A program made the translations under genes and the position numbers. From positions 1 to 34,372 of the forward strand of contig JACVCH010000028.1 in the NCBI GenBank assembly GCA_016742175.1: a DNA stretch of 34,372 nt, read 5' to 3'. The notes beneath the pieces were generated by a model. The model worked only from the letters and a program-made list of their open reading frames with translations, made no database searches and was not told the DNA's origin. How positions within the stretch are numbered: the first letter of the stretch is position 1; every line of letters starts with the position of its first letter. Shown here piece after piece: positions 7,282-18,072 of the stretch. This DNA is from Rhizobiaceae bacterium. Lineage in GTDB: Bacteria; Pseudomonadota; Alphaproteobacteria; Rhizobiales; Rhizobiaceae.

Positions 7282-9309
7282 ATGACCCTCTCCCTCCAAT
7301 CCTTCGCCGCCGGCCAGTGGATCGCCCCCTCGGGCAAGATCGCGCACCTGAAAAGCGCCGTCACCGGCGAGACGATCGCCGAGATCGGCTCAGGCAATCT
7401 CGACTTCGCCGCCATGGCCCACCACGCCCGCACGGTCGGCGGACCCGCCTTGCGCGCGCTGACCTTCCACCAGCGCGCCCATCTCCTGAAGGCCGTCGCG
7501 CAATATCTGAACGAGCGCCGCGACGCCCTCTACGAACTCTCCTACGACACCGGCGCGACCAAGGCCGATTCGATGATCGACATCGACGGCGGCATCGCCA
7601 CCATGTTCGTCTATGCCTCGAAGGGCCGGCGCGAACTGCCTGACGATACGATCTATATCGACGGCGGCCTCGAACAGCTCTCGCGCGGCGGCAACTTCGT
7701 CGGCCAGCACGTCGCGACCTCGCTGCAGGGCGTCGCGCTCCACATCAACGCGTTCAACTTCCCCGTCTGGGGCATGCTGGAAAAGCTGGCGCCCACGCTG
7801 CTCGCCGGCGTTCCCGCAATCGTCAAGCCGGCCTCCTCGACCGCATGGCTGGCCGAAGCCGCCTTCCGCATGATCGTGGAGTCCGGCATCCTGCCGGACG
7901 GCTCGGTGCAGTTCATCGCCGGCTCGACGGGCGACCTGATCGATCGGCTGACCTGTCAGGACGTCGTTTCCTTCACCGGTTCGGCCGCCACCGCCTCGCT
8001 GCTGCGCGCCAATCCGAACCTGATGCGTAACTCCGTCCGCTTCGTCGCGGAGCAGGATTCGCTCAACGCCTCCATCCTCGGCCCCGACGCCGCGCCCGGC
8101 ACGCCGGAATTCGACGCCTTCATCAAGGAGGTGCATCGCGAGATGACGGCCAAGGCGGGCCAGAAATGCACCGCCATCCGCCGCATCATCGTGCCAGACG
8201 CGCACCGCCCGGCCGTCATCGACGCGCTGTCCGACCGCCTCGCCAAGACGACCGTTGGCAATCCGCGCGACGAGGCCACGCGCATGGGCGCGCTCGCGAG
8301 CCTCGCCCAGCGCGAGGACGTGCGCGAGAAGGCCGGCATGTTGGCGAAGGAAGCCAACCTCGTCTTCGGCGCGCTCGACCATGTCGAGGTCGCCAATGCG
8401 GACGCGAAGGCCGGCGCGTTCCTTTCGCCGCTGCTCTTCGACTGCGCCGACCCGGATCGCGCCACGACCGTCCATGAGGTCGAAGCCTTCGGCCCGGTCT
8501 CGACCGTGATGGGCTATCGCGACCTCCCCCACGCGCTCGCCATGGCCAATCGCGGCGCCGGCTCGCTTGTCGCGTCGGTCTTCACCCATGATGGCGCCGT
8601 CGCGCGCAAGGTCGTCGAGACGGCCGGCGCCTTCCACGGCCGGCTCTATTTCGCCAACCGCGACACCGGCAAGGAGGCGACCGGCCATGGCTCGCCGCTG
8701 CCCCACATGGTCCATGGCGGACCGGGACGCGCCGGCGGCGGCGAGGAAATGGGCGGCATCCGGGGCGTCATGCACTACATGCAGCGCACCGCCATCCAGG
8801 CGAACCCCGACCTGATGACCGCGATCACGAAAAACTGGACGGCCGGCTCGAAGACCCTCGAGAAGGACACCCATCCGTTCCGCATGAATTTCGGCGATCT
8901 CGATATCGGCCACACGATCTGGACCGAACCCCGCATCGTTTCGCTGGCCGACATCGAGCACTTCGCCGAATTCACCGGCGACACCTTCTACGCCCACATG
9001 GACGAGGAAGCTGCAAAGGCGAACCCGTTCTTTCCCGGCCGCGTCGCCCACGGCTATCTGATCCTGTCGTTTGCGGCCGGCCTCTTCGTCGAGCCGGCGC
9101 CCGGGCCGGTCCTCGCCAATTACGGCCTAGACAATCTGCGCTTCATGAAGCCGGTGTCGCCCGGCGACAGCCTGAAGGTGCGCCTGACGGCCAAGCAGAA
9201 GGCCCGCCGCAACGACGAATACGGCGAAGTGCGCTGGGGTGTCGGGGTGTACAACCAGGATGGGGATCAGGTCGCGGGGTATGAGCTTTTGACGATGAAC
9301 GCGATGTAA
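7282..9309 (+). CDS. paaZ: PaaZ bifunctional oxepin-CoA hydrolase / aldehyde dehydrogenase
   Basis: 675 residues, the full fused form. The N-terminal aldehyde dehydrogenase has Glu257 (FVAEQD) and nucleophile Cys296 (GQKCTA); the C-terminal MaoC-type hydratase carries Asp567 and His572 (TGDTFYAH), with the same spacing as the Asp561/His566 pair of the E. coli enzyme. It opens the oxepin ring of 2-oxepin-2(3H)-ylideneacetyl-CoA and oxidises the resulting semialdehyde. It lies in the same direction as the P450 gene but behind a palindromic repeat. The paaABCDE epoxidase and beta-oxidation genes of the pathway are not in this window. Confidence 0.97.
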   Translation: MTLSLQSFAAGQWIAPSGKIAHLKSAVTGETIAEIGSGNLDFAAMAHHARTVGGPALRALTFHQRAHLLKAVAQYLNERRDALYELSYDTGATKADSMIDIDGGIATMFVYASKGRRELPDDTIYIDGGLEQLSRGGNFVGQHVATSLQGVALHINAFNFPVWGMLEKLAPTLLAGVPAIVKPASSTAWLAEAAFRMIVESGILPDGSVQFIAGSTGDLIDRLTCQDVVSFTGSAATASLLRANPNLMRNSVRFVAEQDSLNASILGPDAAPGTPEFDAFIKEVHREMTAKAGQKCTAIRRIIVPDAHRPAVIDALSDRLAKTTVGNPRDEATRMGALASLAQREDVREKAGMLAKEANLVFGALDHVEVANADAKAGAFLSPLLFDCADPDRATTVHEVEAFGPVSTVMGYRDLPHALAMANRGAGSLVASVFTHDGAVARKVVETAGAFHGRLYFANRDTGKEATGHGSPLPHMVHGGPGRAGGGEEMGGIRGVMHYMQRTAIQANPDLMTAITKNWTAGSKTLEKDTHPFRMNFGDLDIGHTIWTEPRIVSLADIEHFAEFTGDTFYAHMDEEAAKANPFFPGRVAHGYLILSFAAGLFVEPAPGPVLANYGLDNLRFMKPVSPGDSLKVRLTAKQKARRNDEYGEVRWGVGVYNQDGDQVAGYELLTMNAM

Positions 9310-9323
9310 AGGCAGCGCTCGGC

Positions 9324-9443
9324 GGCGCCCCCCTCTGGCCTGCCGGCCATCTCCCCCGCGAGGGGGGAGATTAGTCTCGTCATCGCCACCGCGTGATCTC
9401 CCCCCTTGCGGGGGAGATGGCCGGCAGGCCAGAGGGGGGCGCC
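9324..9443 (+). repeat. GC-rich double-hairpin palindromic repeat, copy 2
   Basis: A 120-bp copy in the space between the convergent genes paaZ and pcaB. Outer inverted repeats start GGCGCCCCCC. The small arm hairpin reads GGCC-TGCC-GGCC, a change from copy 1 that keeps pairing. Position between two converging transcripts suits a bidirectional terminator. Confidence 0.9.
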
Positions 9444-9464
9444 GCAGAACGCCTACATCAGCGA

Positions 9465-10529
9465 CTATCCGCCATGCGGCCGGAACTCGAGCCCATCCAA
9501 CAGCGCCCCCGCATGGCGCAGCGCCGCGCCGGTCGCCACTGCCATCTGCGGCAAAATCATCCATTCGAGCGTCCAGGCGGCGCCCGAGCGCTCGTTCTCA
9601 TGGACGAGCGCGTGGTGCATCCCCGCAACCAGCGTCGCATTGAACCGCGCGAGCGTGACCAGCACCTCCGCGCCGACCGGGTTCTGCTTGTGCGGCATCG
9701 CGGACGACCCGCCACCGCCGGCAAGCTTCACCTCGCCAACCTCGTTCTGCGCCATCAGCGCGATGTCCTGCCCCATTTTGCCGAGGCTGCCGGTGACGAG
9801 CGACAGCCAGTTGGCGAGCGCCGCCTGTCCGTCGCGCTCCGAGTGACGCGGATGATCGACGTCGCGAAGGCCGAGCGCTTCGGCCAGCCGTCCGCGCACC
9901 GCCGGCCCCTTTTCGCCGAGCTTTTCCAGCGTTCCCGCCGCCCCGCCGAAGGTGAGCACCGGCACGTCGCGGCGCACCGCTTCGAGCCGTTCGATGTGCC
10001 GTTCCAGCGGCAAGCGCCAGCTCGCGATCTTGCGCGCCGCCGTGACGGGGATCGCGGCCTGCATCCGCGTATGCGCCATGACCTCGACGCCGCCTTGCGC
10101 ATCTTCAAGGCCCTGCAGCGCCGCGACGATGCCTCGCAACCGCTCGTCCAGAACCGCCAGCACGTCGACCAGCCGCAGCGCGAGGCCCGTGTCGATCGCA
10201 TCCTGGCTGGTCGCGCCGAAATGCACCTTCTCGCCATGCGGTGTGCCGACCGCCCGGCGCATCGCCTTGACGAGCGCCGGGATCACCACGCCGTCCCGCG
10301 CGACGCCGTCGCGCAGGGCGGCCATGTCGGGCTCGAAACCGTCAAGCCCCCGCTCGATGGCGTCCGCGGCCTCGGCCCCGGTCAACCCCTCGACGGCCTG
10401 CACCCGCGCAAGTGCGATCTCGAACCGCACCATCGCGGCGATGTCGGCCTCCGCGCTAAAATGCGCTGAGATGTCCGCATCGCCCAGAAGACCGGACAAA
10501 AGCGGATGATCGAAGGGCGAAGCGGTCAA
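9465..10529 (-). CDS. pcaB: 3-carboxy-cis,cis-muconate cycloisomerase
   Basis: 354 residues, aspartase/fumarase superfamily. The signature GGSSAMPHKQNP is present, and HFGATSQDAIDTG corresponds to another conserved active-site region. It converts 3-carboxymuconate to 4-carboxymuconolactone after ring cleavage by PcaHG. The start is a TTG at 10529, 8 nt after the pcaG stop, with GAGG upstream; the N-terminus MTASPFDHPLLSGLLGD fits the family. It is shorter than pseudomonad homologues of about 450 residues, as is common in alphaproteobacteria. Last gene of the pob-pca operon. Confidence 0.95.
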   Translation of the reverse strand: MTASPFDHPLLSGLLGDADISAHFSAEADIAAMVRFEIALARVQAVEGLTGAEAADAIERGLDGFEPDMAALRDGVARDGVVIPALVKAMRRAVGTPHGEKVHFGATSQDAIDTGLALRLVDVLAVLDERLRGIVAALQGLEDAQGGVEVMAHTRMQAAIPVTAARKIASWRLPLERHIERLEAVRRDVPVLTFGGAAGTLEKLGEKGPAVRGRLAEALGLRDVDHPRHSERDGQAALANWLSLVTGSLGKMGQDIALMAQNEVGEVKLAGGGGSSAMPHKQNPVGAEVLVTLARFNATLVAGMHHALVHENERSGAAWTLEWMILPQMAVATGAALRHAGALLDGLEFRPHGG

Positions 10530-10537
10530 GGCAGGCC

Positions 10538-11152
10538 TCAGATGTCGAAGAAGATCGTTTCCTTCTCCCCCTGGAGATGGATGTCGAACCTGTAGGTCGA
10601 ACTCTCGCGCGGCGCAATCAGCGTCGCGACGCGCACGCGATGCTCGACGCGCGCCAGCACCGGATCTTCGCCGTTCGCCTTCTCTTCGTCGCTGAAATAC
10701 ATGCGCGTGTGTAGGCCGATATTGATGCCGCGCGCGACCACCCAGAACGTGACGTGCGGCGCCTGTTTGCGCCCGTCCTTGAACGGAACGCGGCCCGGCT
10801 TGATCGTCTCGAACCGGAACTCGCCAGTGTCCATGTCCGTCGGGCAGCGGCCCCAGCCGGTGAAATTGGCATCGGCCGAGCCGCGCATCTCCGACGGCGA
10901 ATTGTGGAGCCCGTCGGCATCCGCCTGCCAGATCTCGATCAGCGCATCCTTGAGCGGCGTGCCGGTACCGTCGAGAACGCGCCCGACAACGGTGATGCGC
11001 TCGCCCTTGGTCTTGTCGTTGACCATCGAGGTGCCGAGGTCTTGCTGATAGACGCCGCCAATTTCGGCGAAGTTCGGCGTCAGTCCGATATGCACGTAAG
11101 GCCCCGCCGTCTGCGACGCGCTTTCCTTGAGCTGGTTCAGTGGCTGGACCAT
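10538..11152 (-). CDS. pcaG: Protocatechuate 3,4-dioxygenase, alpha subunit
   Basis: 204 residues with the intradiol dioxygenase fold (TAGPYVHIGL, the stretch DALIEIWQADADG, and GLHTRMYF). The alpha subunit lacks the iron ligands and pairs with PcaH. The ATG at 11152 has an AGGAGG whose bases overlap the stop codon of the upstream toxin gene, so pcaG may now be translationally coupled to that toxin rather than to pcaH. In most genomes pcaG directly follows pcaH; here 546 nt containing a toxin-antitoxin pair separate them. Confidence 0.96.
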   Translation of the reverse strand: MVQPLNQLKESASQTAGPYVHIGLTPNFAEIGGVYQQDLGTSMVNDKTKGERITVVGRVLDGTGTPLKDALIEIWQADADGLHNSPSEMRGSADANFTGWGRCPTDMDTGEFRFETIKPGRVPFKDGRKQAPHVTFWVVARGINIGLHTRMYFSDEEKANGEDPVLARVEHRVRVATLIAPRESSTYRFDIHLQGEKETIFFDI

Positions 11153-11163
11153 GGGTGTTCCTC

Positions 11164-11430
11164 CTAGCGGTAGATCTCGCGGCGATGGCCGATTTCGATG
11201 ACTAGGACGACGACGCGATCGTCCTGAAGTTCGCAGATGAGGCGATAGTCGCCGACGCGGTAGCTCCAGCGCTCGTGAAGGACGCCTTGCAGCGGCTTGC
11301 CGAGGTGACGCGGATCGTCGAGCACGCTCAGCCGGTGATCGATGAACTTCGCGATCCGGCGCGCCGCCTCGCGGTCGAGCTTCCGCATGGATTTTTCAGC
11401 GGAAGTCGAGAATTCAATCGTCCAGGCCAA
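11164..11430 (-). CDS. RelE/ParE-family toxin
   Basis: 88 residues of the RelE fold: N-terminal WTIEFSTSAEKSMRKLD, central LGKPLQGVLHERWSYRVGDYRL, and terminal IEIGHRREIYR. Such toxins cleave mRNA on the ribosome or, in ParE, inhibit gyrase; the sequence leans to RelE. The start appears to be TTG at 11430, overlapping the antitoxin stop by 17 nt, a usual arrangement. It sits inside the pca operon between pcaH and pcaG. Confidence 0.88.
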   Translation of the reverse strand: MAWTIEFSTSAEKSMRKLDREAARRIAKFIDHRLSVLDDPRHLGKPLQGVLHERWSYRVGDYRLICELQDDRVVVLVIEIGHRREIYR

Positions 11431-11641
11431 GGTCGCGCCTTACGTCGGCCCATGGCCGCGTCGTTTCCTCGCCACGACGAATCCGCTCCGATATCTCCGC
11501 TGCGCGGTAATAATCCTCGAGGTCGTCGATCCCATCCTCGATCATCTGCCTCAGATAAAACGCCTTCGTCCGCCCCGTTCGGGCGGCAAGCGCGTCGAGA
11601 CGCGCTTCGATCTCAGGTCCAAGTCGAACGGAAGTCGGCAT
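11414..11641 (-). CDS. Ribbon-helix-helix antitoxin (RelB-like)
   Basis: 75 residues. The N-terminus MPTSVRLGPEIEARLDAL, followed by GRTKAFYLRQMIEDG, is a ribbon-helix-helix DNA-binding domain; the acidic C-terminal part would wrap the toxin. The frame is open further upstream to 11680, but the ATG at 11641 has AGGAGG 5 nt before it and matches the family start. The palindrome at 11654-11680 just upstream is a natural autoregulatory operator. Confidence 0.88.
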   Translation of the reverse strand: MPTSVRLGPEIEARLDALAARTGRTKAFYLRQMIEDGIDDLEDYYRAAEISERIRRGEETTRPWADVRRDLGLDD

Positions 11642-11653
11642 GGTAGCCTCCTG

Positions 11654-11680
11654 TTGAATACAAATAGTCACTGTATTCAA
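11654..11680 (-). promoter_or_regulatory. Palindromic operator of the pca-embedded toxin-antitoxin pair
   Basis: TTGAATAC and GTATTCAA form perfect 8-bp half-sites 11 bp apart, 12 bp upstream of the antitoxin ATG and within the 57-bp gap after pcaH. The AT-rich makeup differs from the surrounding GC-rich genes. I infer binding by the ribbon-helix-helix antitoxin. No convincing -35/-10 pair could be assigned. Confidence 0.6.
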
Positions 11681-11698
11681 TCGGCCTCGAAATGCAAA

Positions 11699-12454
11699 TC
11701 AATTCCCGTCCATGCGGTTCTCGAACAGCGTCGAGCGCCTGCCGCGCAGCACCATGTCGAACTTGTACGCCCGCGAATCCATCGGGATCGTCGCGTTCAT
11801 GTCGAGCGCGGCCGTCAGCCCTTCGATCGCAGCGCGGTCGTTGATCGTCTTGACGATCGGGCATTTCCAGATCAGCGGATCGCCTTCGAAATACATCTGC
11901 GTGATCAGTCGCTGCGCAAAGCCGTGGCCGAAGAGCGAGAAGTGGATATGCGCCGGGCGCCAGTCATTGACGCCGTTCGGCCAGGGATAGGGGCCGGGCT
12001 GGATCGTGCGGAAGGAGTAGTTGCCGTCCTCGTCGGTGATGGTGCGCCCGCAGCCACCGAAATTCGGATCGAGCGCAGCGACATAGCCTTCCTTGCGATG
12101 GCGGTAGCGCCCGCCGGCATTGGCCTGCCAGAATTCCAGCAGCGCGCCCGGCACGCCCTTGCCGCGCTCGTCGAGCACGCGTCCGTAGACGATGATGCGC
12201 GGGCCGATGGCCATCTCGCCCGGCTTAGCGAAATTGGTGATGAGGTCGTTGTCGCGCTCGCCGAGGATGTTGTGCCCGAAGACCGGCCCGGTGATCTCCG
12301 AAAGCGTGCCGTCGAGCGACAGCAGCGCCTTTTGCGGCGAGCGCAGGACCGACGTCTTGTACCAGGGCGTATAGGCCTGCGGATGCCAGTCGCGGTCGCG
12401 CTGGAAGAACGCGCCGGTCTCCGGCTTGCGGTTGGAAATGTGGCTGTCGCTCAC
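11699..12454 (-). CDS. pcaH: Protocatechuate 3,4-dioxygenase, beta subunit
   Basis: 251 residues. The non-heme Fe(III) ligands are all in place: Tyr117 (GGRYRHR), Tyr156 (GPYPW), His169 and His171 (RPAHIHF), with the 39/13/2 spacing of Tyr108, Tyr147, His160 and His162 of the Pseudomonas enzyme. The start is GTG at 12454, overlapping the pcaC stop as GTGA; the longer upstream frame is out-of-frame pcaC. With PcaG it cleaves protocatechuate to 3-carboxy-cis,cis-muconate. The partner gene pcaG is displaced by a toxin-antitoxin module. Confidence 0.96.
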   Translation of the reverse strand: MSDSHISNRKPETGAFFQRDRDWHPQAYTPWYKTSVLRSPQKALLSLDGTLSEITGPVFGHNILGERDNDLITNFAKPGEMAIGPRIIVYGRVLDERGKGVPGALLEFWQANAGGRYRHRKEGYVAALDPNFGGCGRTITDEDGNYSFRTIQPGPYPWPNGVNDWRPAHIHFSLFGHGFAQRLITQMYFEGDPLIWKCPIVKTINDRAAIEGLTAALDMNATIPMDSRAYKFDMVLRGRRSTLFENRMDGN

Positions 12455-12846
12455 GGCTTTTGCCCTCCGTCCATCTCGTCGAGTACCTGCTTGACGACCT
12501 TGATCGCATGATTGGCGCGCGGCACGCCGGCATAGATGGCGACGTGCAACATCGCCTCCATGATGTCGTCGCGCGAAGCGCCCGTATTGGCTGTGGCGCG
12601 CGTGTGCAGCGCCAGTTCCTCGAAATTGCCGAGCCCGGCGAGGAGCGCCAGCGTCATCATCGAGCGCTCGCGTTTGGTGATCGTATCGCGCGACCACACA
12701 TGGCCCCAGGCGGCTTCCGTGATCAGCGTCTGGAACGGCTCGTCATAGGTGCTCGCCTTGGCTGTGGCAGCATCGACATAGGATGCGCCGAGCACCGAGC
12801 GGCGCGTGGCCATGCCCTGGTCGTAGCGTTCGGATTTCTCGCTCAT
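12451..12846 (-). CDS. pcaC: 4-carboxymuconolactone decarboxylase
   Basis: 131 residues, the standalone PcaC length. The region [20 protein letters not shown] followed by [15 protein letters not shown] and the [15 protein letters not shown] motif are those of the AhpD-like CMD fold. It decarboxylates 4-carboxymuconolactone to beta-ketoadipate enol-lactone. GGAGGTGAA precedes the ATG. It follows pobA by 9 nt and overlaps pcaH. The next enzyme, enol-lactone hydrolase (PcaD), is not encoded in the operon or the window. Confidence 0.96.
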   Translation of the reverse strand: MSEKSERYDQGMATRRSVLGASYVDAATAKASTYDEPFQTLITEAAWGHVWSRDTITKRERSMMTLALLAGLGNFEELALHTRATANTGASRDDIMEAMLHVAIYAGVPRANHAIKVVKQVLDEMDGGQKP

Positions 12847-12855
12847 TTCACCTCC

Positions 12856-15005
<2,150 letters not shown>

Positions 15006-15011
15006 AAACGA

Positions 15012-15033
15012 AAGGGGCGGTCGCCCGCCCCTT
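15012..15033. terminator. Bidirectional terminator between pobR and ABC transporter operon
   Basis: AAGGGGCGG and CCGCCCCTT form a perfect 9-bp stem with loop TCGC, in the 51-bp space between two convergent genes. On the minus strand the stem is followed by TCGTTTTC, a weak U-tract, so it is better as a terminator for the transporter operon. Confidence 0.75.
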
Positions 15034-15056
15034 CCGAATGTCGAATGCGCGATCAC

Positions 15057-16052
15057 TTATTGAAGCTGGTCGGTGACGACCGTCGAGAAAGCGCCTTCCG
15101 GCTCCTTGGTGATGGCCGGGTTGTCGGGCGAGACGGCGGACAGAAGCGTCTGGACCGTCTGTTCGTAAGCAGCCGGATCGAGTGCGGCGCCGTCGCCGAC
15201 GAGATCGGCTGCGACTTCCACCTGCCAGACCTGGCTCTCCTCGGTCAGCGCGCCGGAGAGGTCGTTTTCGAGAACGATGCCGGCGGCTTCGTCGACATTC
15301 TCCTTGGCGTATTCCCAGCCGCGCATGGAGGCGCGCACGAACCGGACCATCTGGTCGACGAATTCCGGGTCATCCAGCTTGTCTTCCATGACGTAGAGGC
15401 CGTCCTCGAGCATGCCGACGCCCTCGTCGGCATAGTTGAAGACCTTGAGGCTGTCTTCGGGAACGCCGGCGTCGAGAAGCTGCTTGAACTCATTGTATTT
15501 CATCGTCGAGATGCAGTCGGCCTGGTTCTGCAAAAGCGGGTCGACGTTGAAGGCCTGGCGCAGGACTTCGACGCCCTCTTCGCCGCCTTCGGTCGGCAGG
15601 TCGAGCTTGGCCATCCAGGCGTAGAACGGATATTCGTTGCCGAAGAACCAGACGCCGAGCTTCTTGCCCTTGAAGTCGTCGGTCGACTCGACGCCGCTCT
15701 GTTCGGAGCAGACGAGCTGCAGCGCCTGGCTGGCGAAGGGCTGCGCGATGTTGACCAGCGGCACGCCGCGTTCGCGCGCGGCAAGGCCGGCCGCCATCCA
15801 GGTGGTGATGACGTCGGCGCCGCCGCCGGCGATCACCTGCTCGGGCGCGATGTCCGGCCCGCCGGGATTGATGGTCACGTCGAGACCTTCCTCCTCGTAG
15901 AAGCCCTTGTCCTTGGCGACGAGGTAGCCGGCGAACTGGCCCTGGTTGACCCATTTCAACTGGAAGGTGATCGGATCGAGATCCTGCGCCATGGCCGGCA
16001 ACGCGGCCATGGCGACGCTGGAGGCGAGCGCACCCATGATAAGCTTCTTCAT
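15057..16052 (-). CDS. ABC transporter substrate-binding protein, NMT1/ThiY-like
   Basis: 331 residues. A Sec signal peptide (MKKLIMGALASSVAMAALPAMA, split by cleavage after AMA) leads to a type-2 periplasmic binding domain whose start (ITFQLKWVNQGQFAGYLVAK followed by KGFYEEEGLDV) is typical of NMT1/THI5 proteins that bind pyrimidines such as thiamine precursors. The ATG at 16052 has AAGGGGAA upstream. It is the last gene of ATPase-permease-permease-binding protein. Adjacent pyrimidine catabolic genes make uracil, thymine or another pyrimidine a plausible ligand, but taurine- or nitrate-type substrates cannot be excluded. Confidence 0.9.
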   Translation of the reverse strand: MKKLIMGALASSVAMAALPAMAQDLDPITFQLKWVNQGQFAGYLVAKDKGFYEEEGLDVTINPGGPDIAPEQVIAGGGADVITTWMAAGLAARERGVPLVNIAQPFASQALQLVCSEQSGVESTDDFKGKKLGVWFFGNEYPFYAWMAKLDLPTEGGEEGVEVLRQAFNVDPLLQNQADCISTMKYNEFKQLLDAGVPEDSLKVFNYADEGVGMLEDGLYVMEDKLDDPEFVDQMVRFVRASMRGWEYAKENVDEAAGIVLENDLSGALTEESQVWQVEVAADLVGDGAALDPAAYEQTVQTLLSAVSPDNPAITKEPEGAFSTVVTDQLQ

Positions 16053-16075
16053 GTCAGTTCCCCTTTTTTTATAGT

Positions 16076-16939
16076 TCACGTCTTTCCACCACGGATCGAC
16101 GGATGCCAGAAGGTCACGCCGCGTTCCACGAGCGCGATGAGACCGTAGAAGACCGAGCCGGCAAGAGCGGCTACCGCGATTTCAGCCCAGACCATGTCGA
16201 CGTTCAAGCGCCCGATGGCCGACGAGATGCGAAATCCCATCCCCACCACCGGGGTGCCGAAGAATTCGGCGACGATCGCGCCGATCAGCGCCAGCGTCGA
16301 GTTGATCTTGAGCGCGTTGAAGATGAACGGCCAAGCGGCGGGCAGGCGCAGCTTGAAGAGCGTCGCCCAGTGCCCCGCCGCATAGGTGCGCATCAGGTCG
16401 CGCTCCATCTGGTTCGACGCGTTGAGGCCCGCGACCGCGTTCACCAGCATGGGAAAAAAGGTCATGACCACGACGACGGCGGCCTTGGACTGCCAGTCGA
16501 AGCCGAACCACATGACCATGATCGGCGCGATGCCGACGAGTGGCAGCGCCGAGACGAAATTGCCGACCGGCAACAGCCCGCGCTTCAGGAAGGGCGAGCG
16601 ATCGATGAGGATGGCGACGACAAGGCCGGCAAGGCAGCCGATCGCATAGCCGGGCAGCACCGAGCGGACGAAGGTTTGGTAGAAGTCGGCCCAGAGCGTC
16701 GGCACGGAGGAGACGATCCGCGCCCAGATGGCGCTCGGCGGCGGCAGGAGCACGGACGGCACGTCGAAGCCGCGCACCAGCCCTTCCCAAAGCACCATCA
16801 GCGCCGCGCCGAAAAGCAGCGGCACGACGAAGTTGATCGCCCGCGCGGCCGTCCCGCGCGCCCTGAGGCGCACCAGCCACTCGTTAATCGCCCAGGCGAT
16901 GAGCCAAAAGGCGACGGCTCCGAGCACGAGCGCGTTCAT
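16076..16939 (-). CDS. ABC transporter permease
   Basis: 287 residues with an N-terminal membrane anchor and about six further membrane segments. The cytoplasmic EAA-type loop is seen in NQMERDLMRTYAAGHWATLF followed by KLRLPAAWPFIFNALK. This is the SsuC/TauC-like BPD_transp_1 family. The ATG at 16939 overlaps the stop of the other permease (ATGA); the open frame further upstream is shadow. It probably forms a heterodimer with the upstream permease. Confidence 0.93.
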   Translation of the reverse strand: MNALVLGAVAFWLIAWAINEWLVRLRARGTAARAINFVVPLLFGAALMVLWEGLVRGFDVPSVLLPPPSAIWARIVSSVPTLWADFYQTFVRSVLPGYAIGCLAGLVVAILIDRSPFLKRGLLPVGNFVSALPLVGIAPIMVMWFGFDWQSKAAVVVVMTFFPMLVNAVAGLNASNQMERDLMRTYAAGHWATLFKLRLPAAWPFIFNALKINSTLALIGAIVAEFFGTPVVGMGFRISSAIGRLNVDMVWAEIAVAALAGSVFYGLIALVERGVTFWHPSIRGGKT

Positions 16940-17862
16940 GGCCGTGCTCCGGTGCGCGCAAGGACGATGCGCTGGACGGTTCCGATGGCGAGGATGAGCA
17001 TGGCGGAGAGCGCCGCCGCCATCAGGAGAGCGGACCAGATTTGCACCGTCTGCCCGTAATAGGAGCCGGCGAGAAGCCGCGAGCCGAGCCCGCCGGCCGC
17101 ACCCGTCGGCAGTTCGCCGACGATGGCGCCGACGAGGCTCGCCGCGACGCCCACCTTCATGGAGGTGAAGAGATAAGGCAGCGCCGATGGAAAGCGCAGC
17201 TTCCAGAAGGTCTGGCCCTGGCTCGCATGATAGGTGCGCATCAGGTCGAGCTGGATCGTGTCGGGACTGCGAAAGCCCTTCACCATGCCGACGACGACGG
17301 GGAAGAACGACAGATAGGTCGAGATCAGCGCCTTCGGCACCAGCCCCGTCATGCCGATCGAGGCGAGCACCACGACGACCATCGGCGCGATGGCGAGGAT
17401 GGGGATCGTCTGCGAAGCGATGATCCACGGCATCAGCGAGCGGTCCATCGCCCGGTTGTGCACGATCAGGACGGCGAGCAGGATGCCCAGCACCGTACCC
17501 ATGACGAAGCCGAGCAGCGTCGCCGACAGCGTGATCCAGGCATGGTAGACGAGGCTGCGCCGCGACGTGACGTTCTGCCCGACGACGGAGTTCCAGAGCT
17601 CCACCGCGACCTGATGCGGCGCCGGCAGAAGCGGCCGGTCCTGGCTCATCGTGCCGGCTAGGAAATCGACCCACGTCCAGTCGCCTTCGCCGCGTGCGAA
17701 GATTTGAAGCTGCCATGGCGCGTTCAGCCAGATTGCGGCCAGATACCACACGGCAAGGATGGCGAGGACGACGATCAGCACCGGCACGGCTGTGCCGCCG
17801 CTGGCACGCGCCCAGATGCCGGAGCGGCCGATCGCACCCCCGGGAACGGCAATCGCGCTCAT
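16936..17862 (-). CDS. ABC transporter permease
   Basis: 308 residues of the same family as its downstream neighbour. The EAA loop is visible in DTIQLDLMRTYHASQGQTFW followed by KLRFPSALPYLF, and several hydrophobic helices are clear. The start codon at 17862 lies a few bases from a palindromic repeat; the G-rich end of that repeat and the following GGGGG supply the only Shine-Dalgarno-like sequence. Thus translation of this permease depends on sequence at or beside the repeat. Confidence 0.93.
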   Translation of the reverse strand: MSAIAVPGGAIGRSGIWARASGGTAVPVLIVVLAILAVWYLAAIWLNAPWQLQIFARGEGDWTWVDFLAGTMSQDRPLLPAPHQVAVELWNSVVGQNVTSRRSLVYHAWITLSATLLGFVMGTVLGILLAVLIVHNRAMDRSLMPWIIASQTIPILAIAPMVVVVLASIGMTGLVPKALISTYLSFFPVVVGMVKGFRSPDTIQLDLMRTYHASQGQTFWKLRFPSALPYLFTSMKVGVAASLVGAIVGELPTGAAGGLGSRLLAGSYYGQTVQIWSALLMAAALSAMLILAIGTVQRIVLARTGARP

Positions 17863-17869
17863 AGGCCCC

Positions 17870-18057
17870 CACCCCCCTCTGCCCTGCCGGGCATCTCCCC
17901 CTCAAGGGGGGAGATCATTCTCTTCATCGCTCCACTCAAATTGGAACGACATTGGCGGCCACGATAACGCGCGTGATCTCCCCCCTTGAGGGGGGGCCGA
18001 AGGACGGGCCGAGACCCGTGGCTCGGGCCAGGGCGGCCGGCAGGCCAGAGGGGGGTG
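17870..18057 (+). repeat. GC-rich double-hairpin palindromic repeat, copy 3 (enlarged)
   Basis: About 188 bp, lying inside the transporter operon between the ATPase and first permease genes. The left arm hairpin is GCCC-TGCC-GGGC and the right arm GGCC-GGCA-GGCC. The centre is longer than in other copies, and the right arm carries some 40 extra bases (about 17995-18034) in place of the usual GAGAT. It may set different expression levels of ATPase and permeases. Confidence 0.85.
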
Positions 18058-18072
18058 AGCGCCGCCGTCAGA

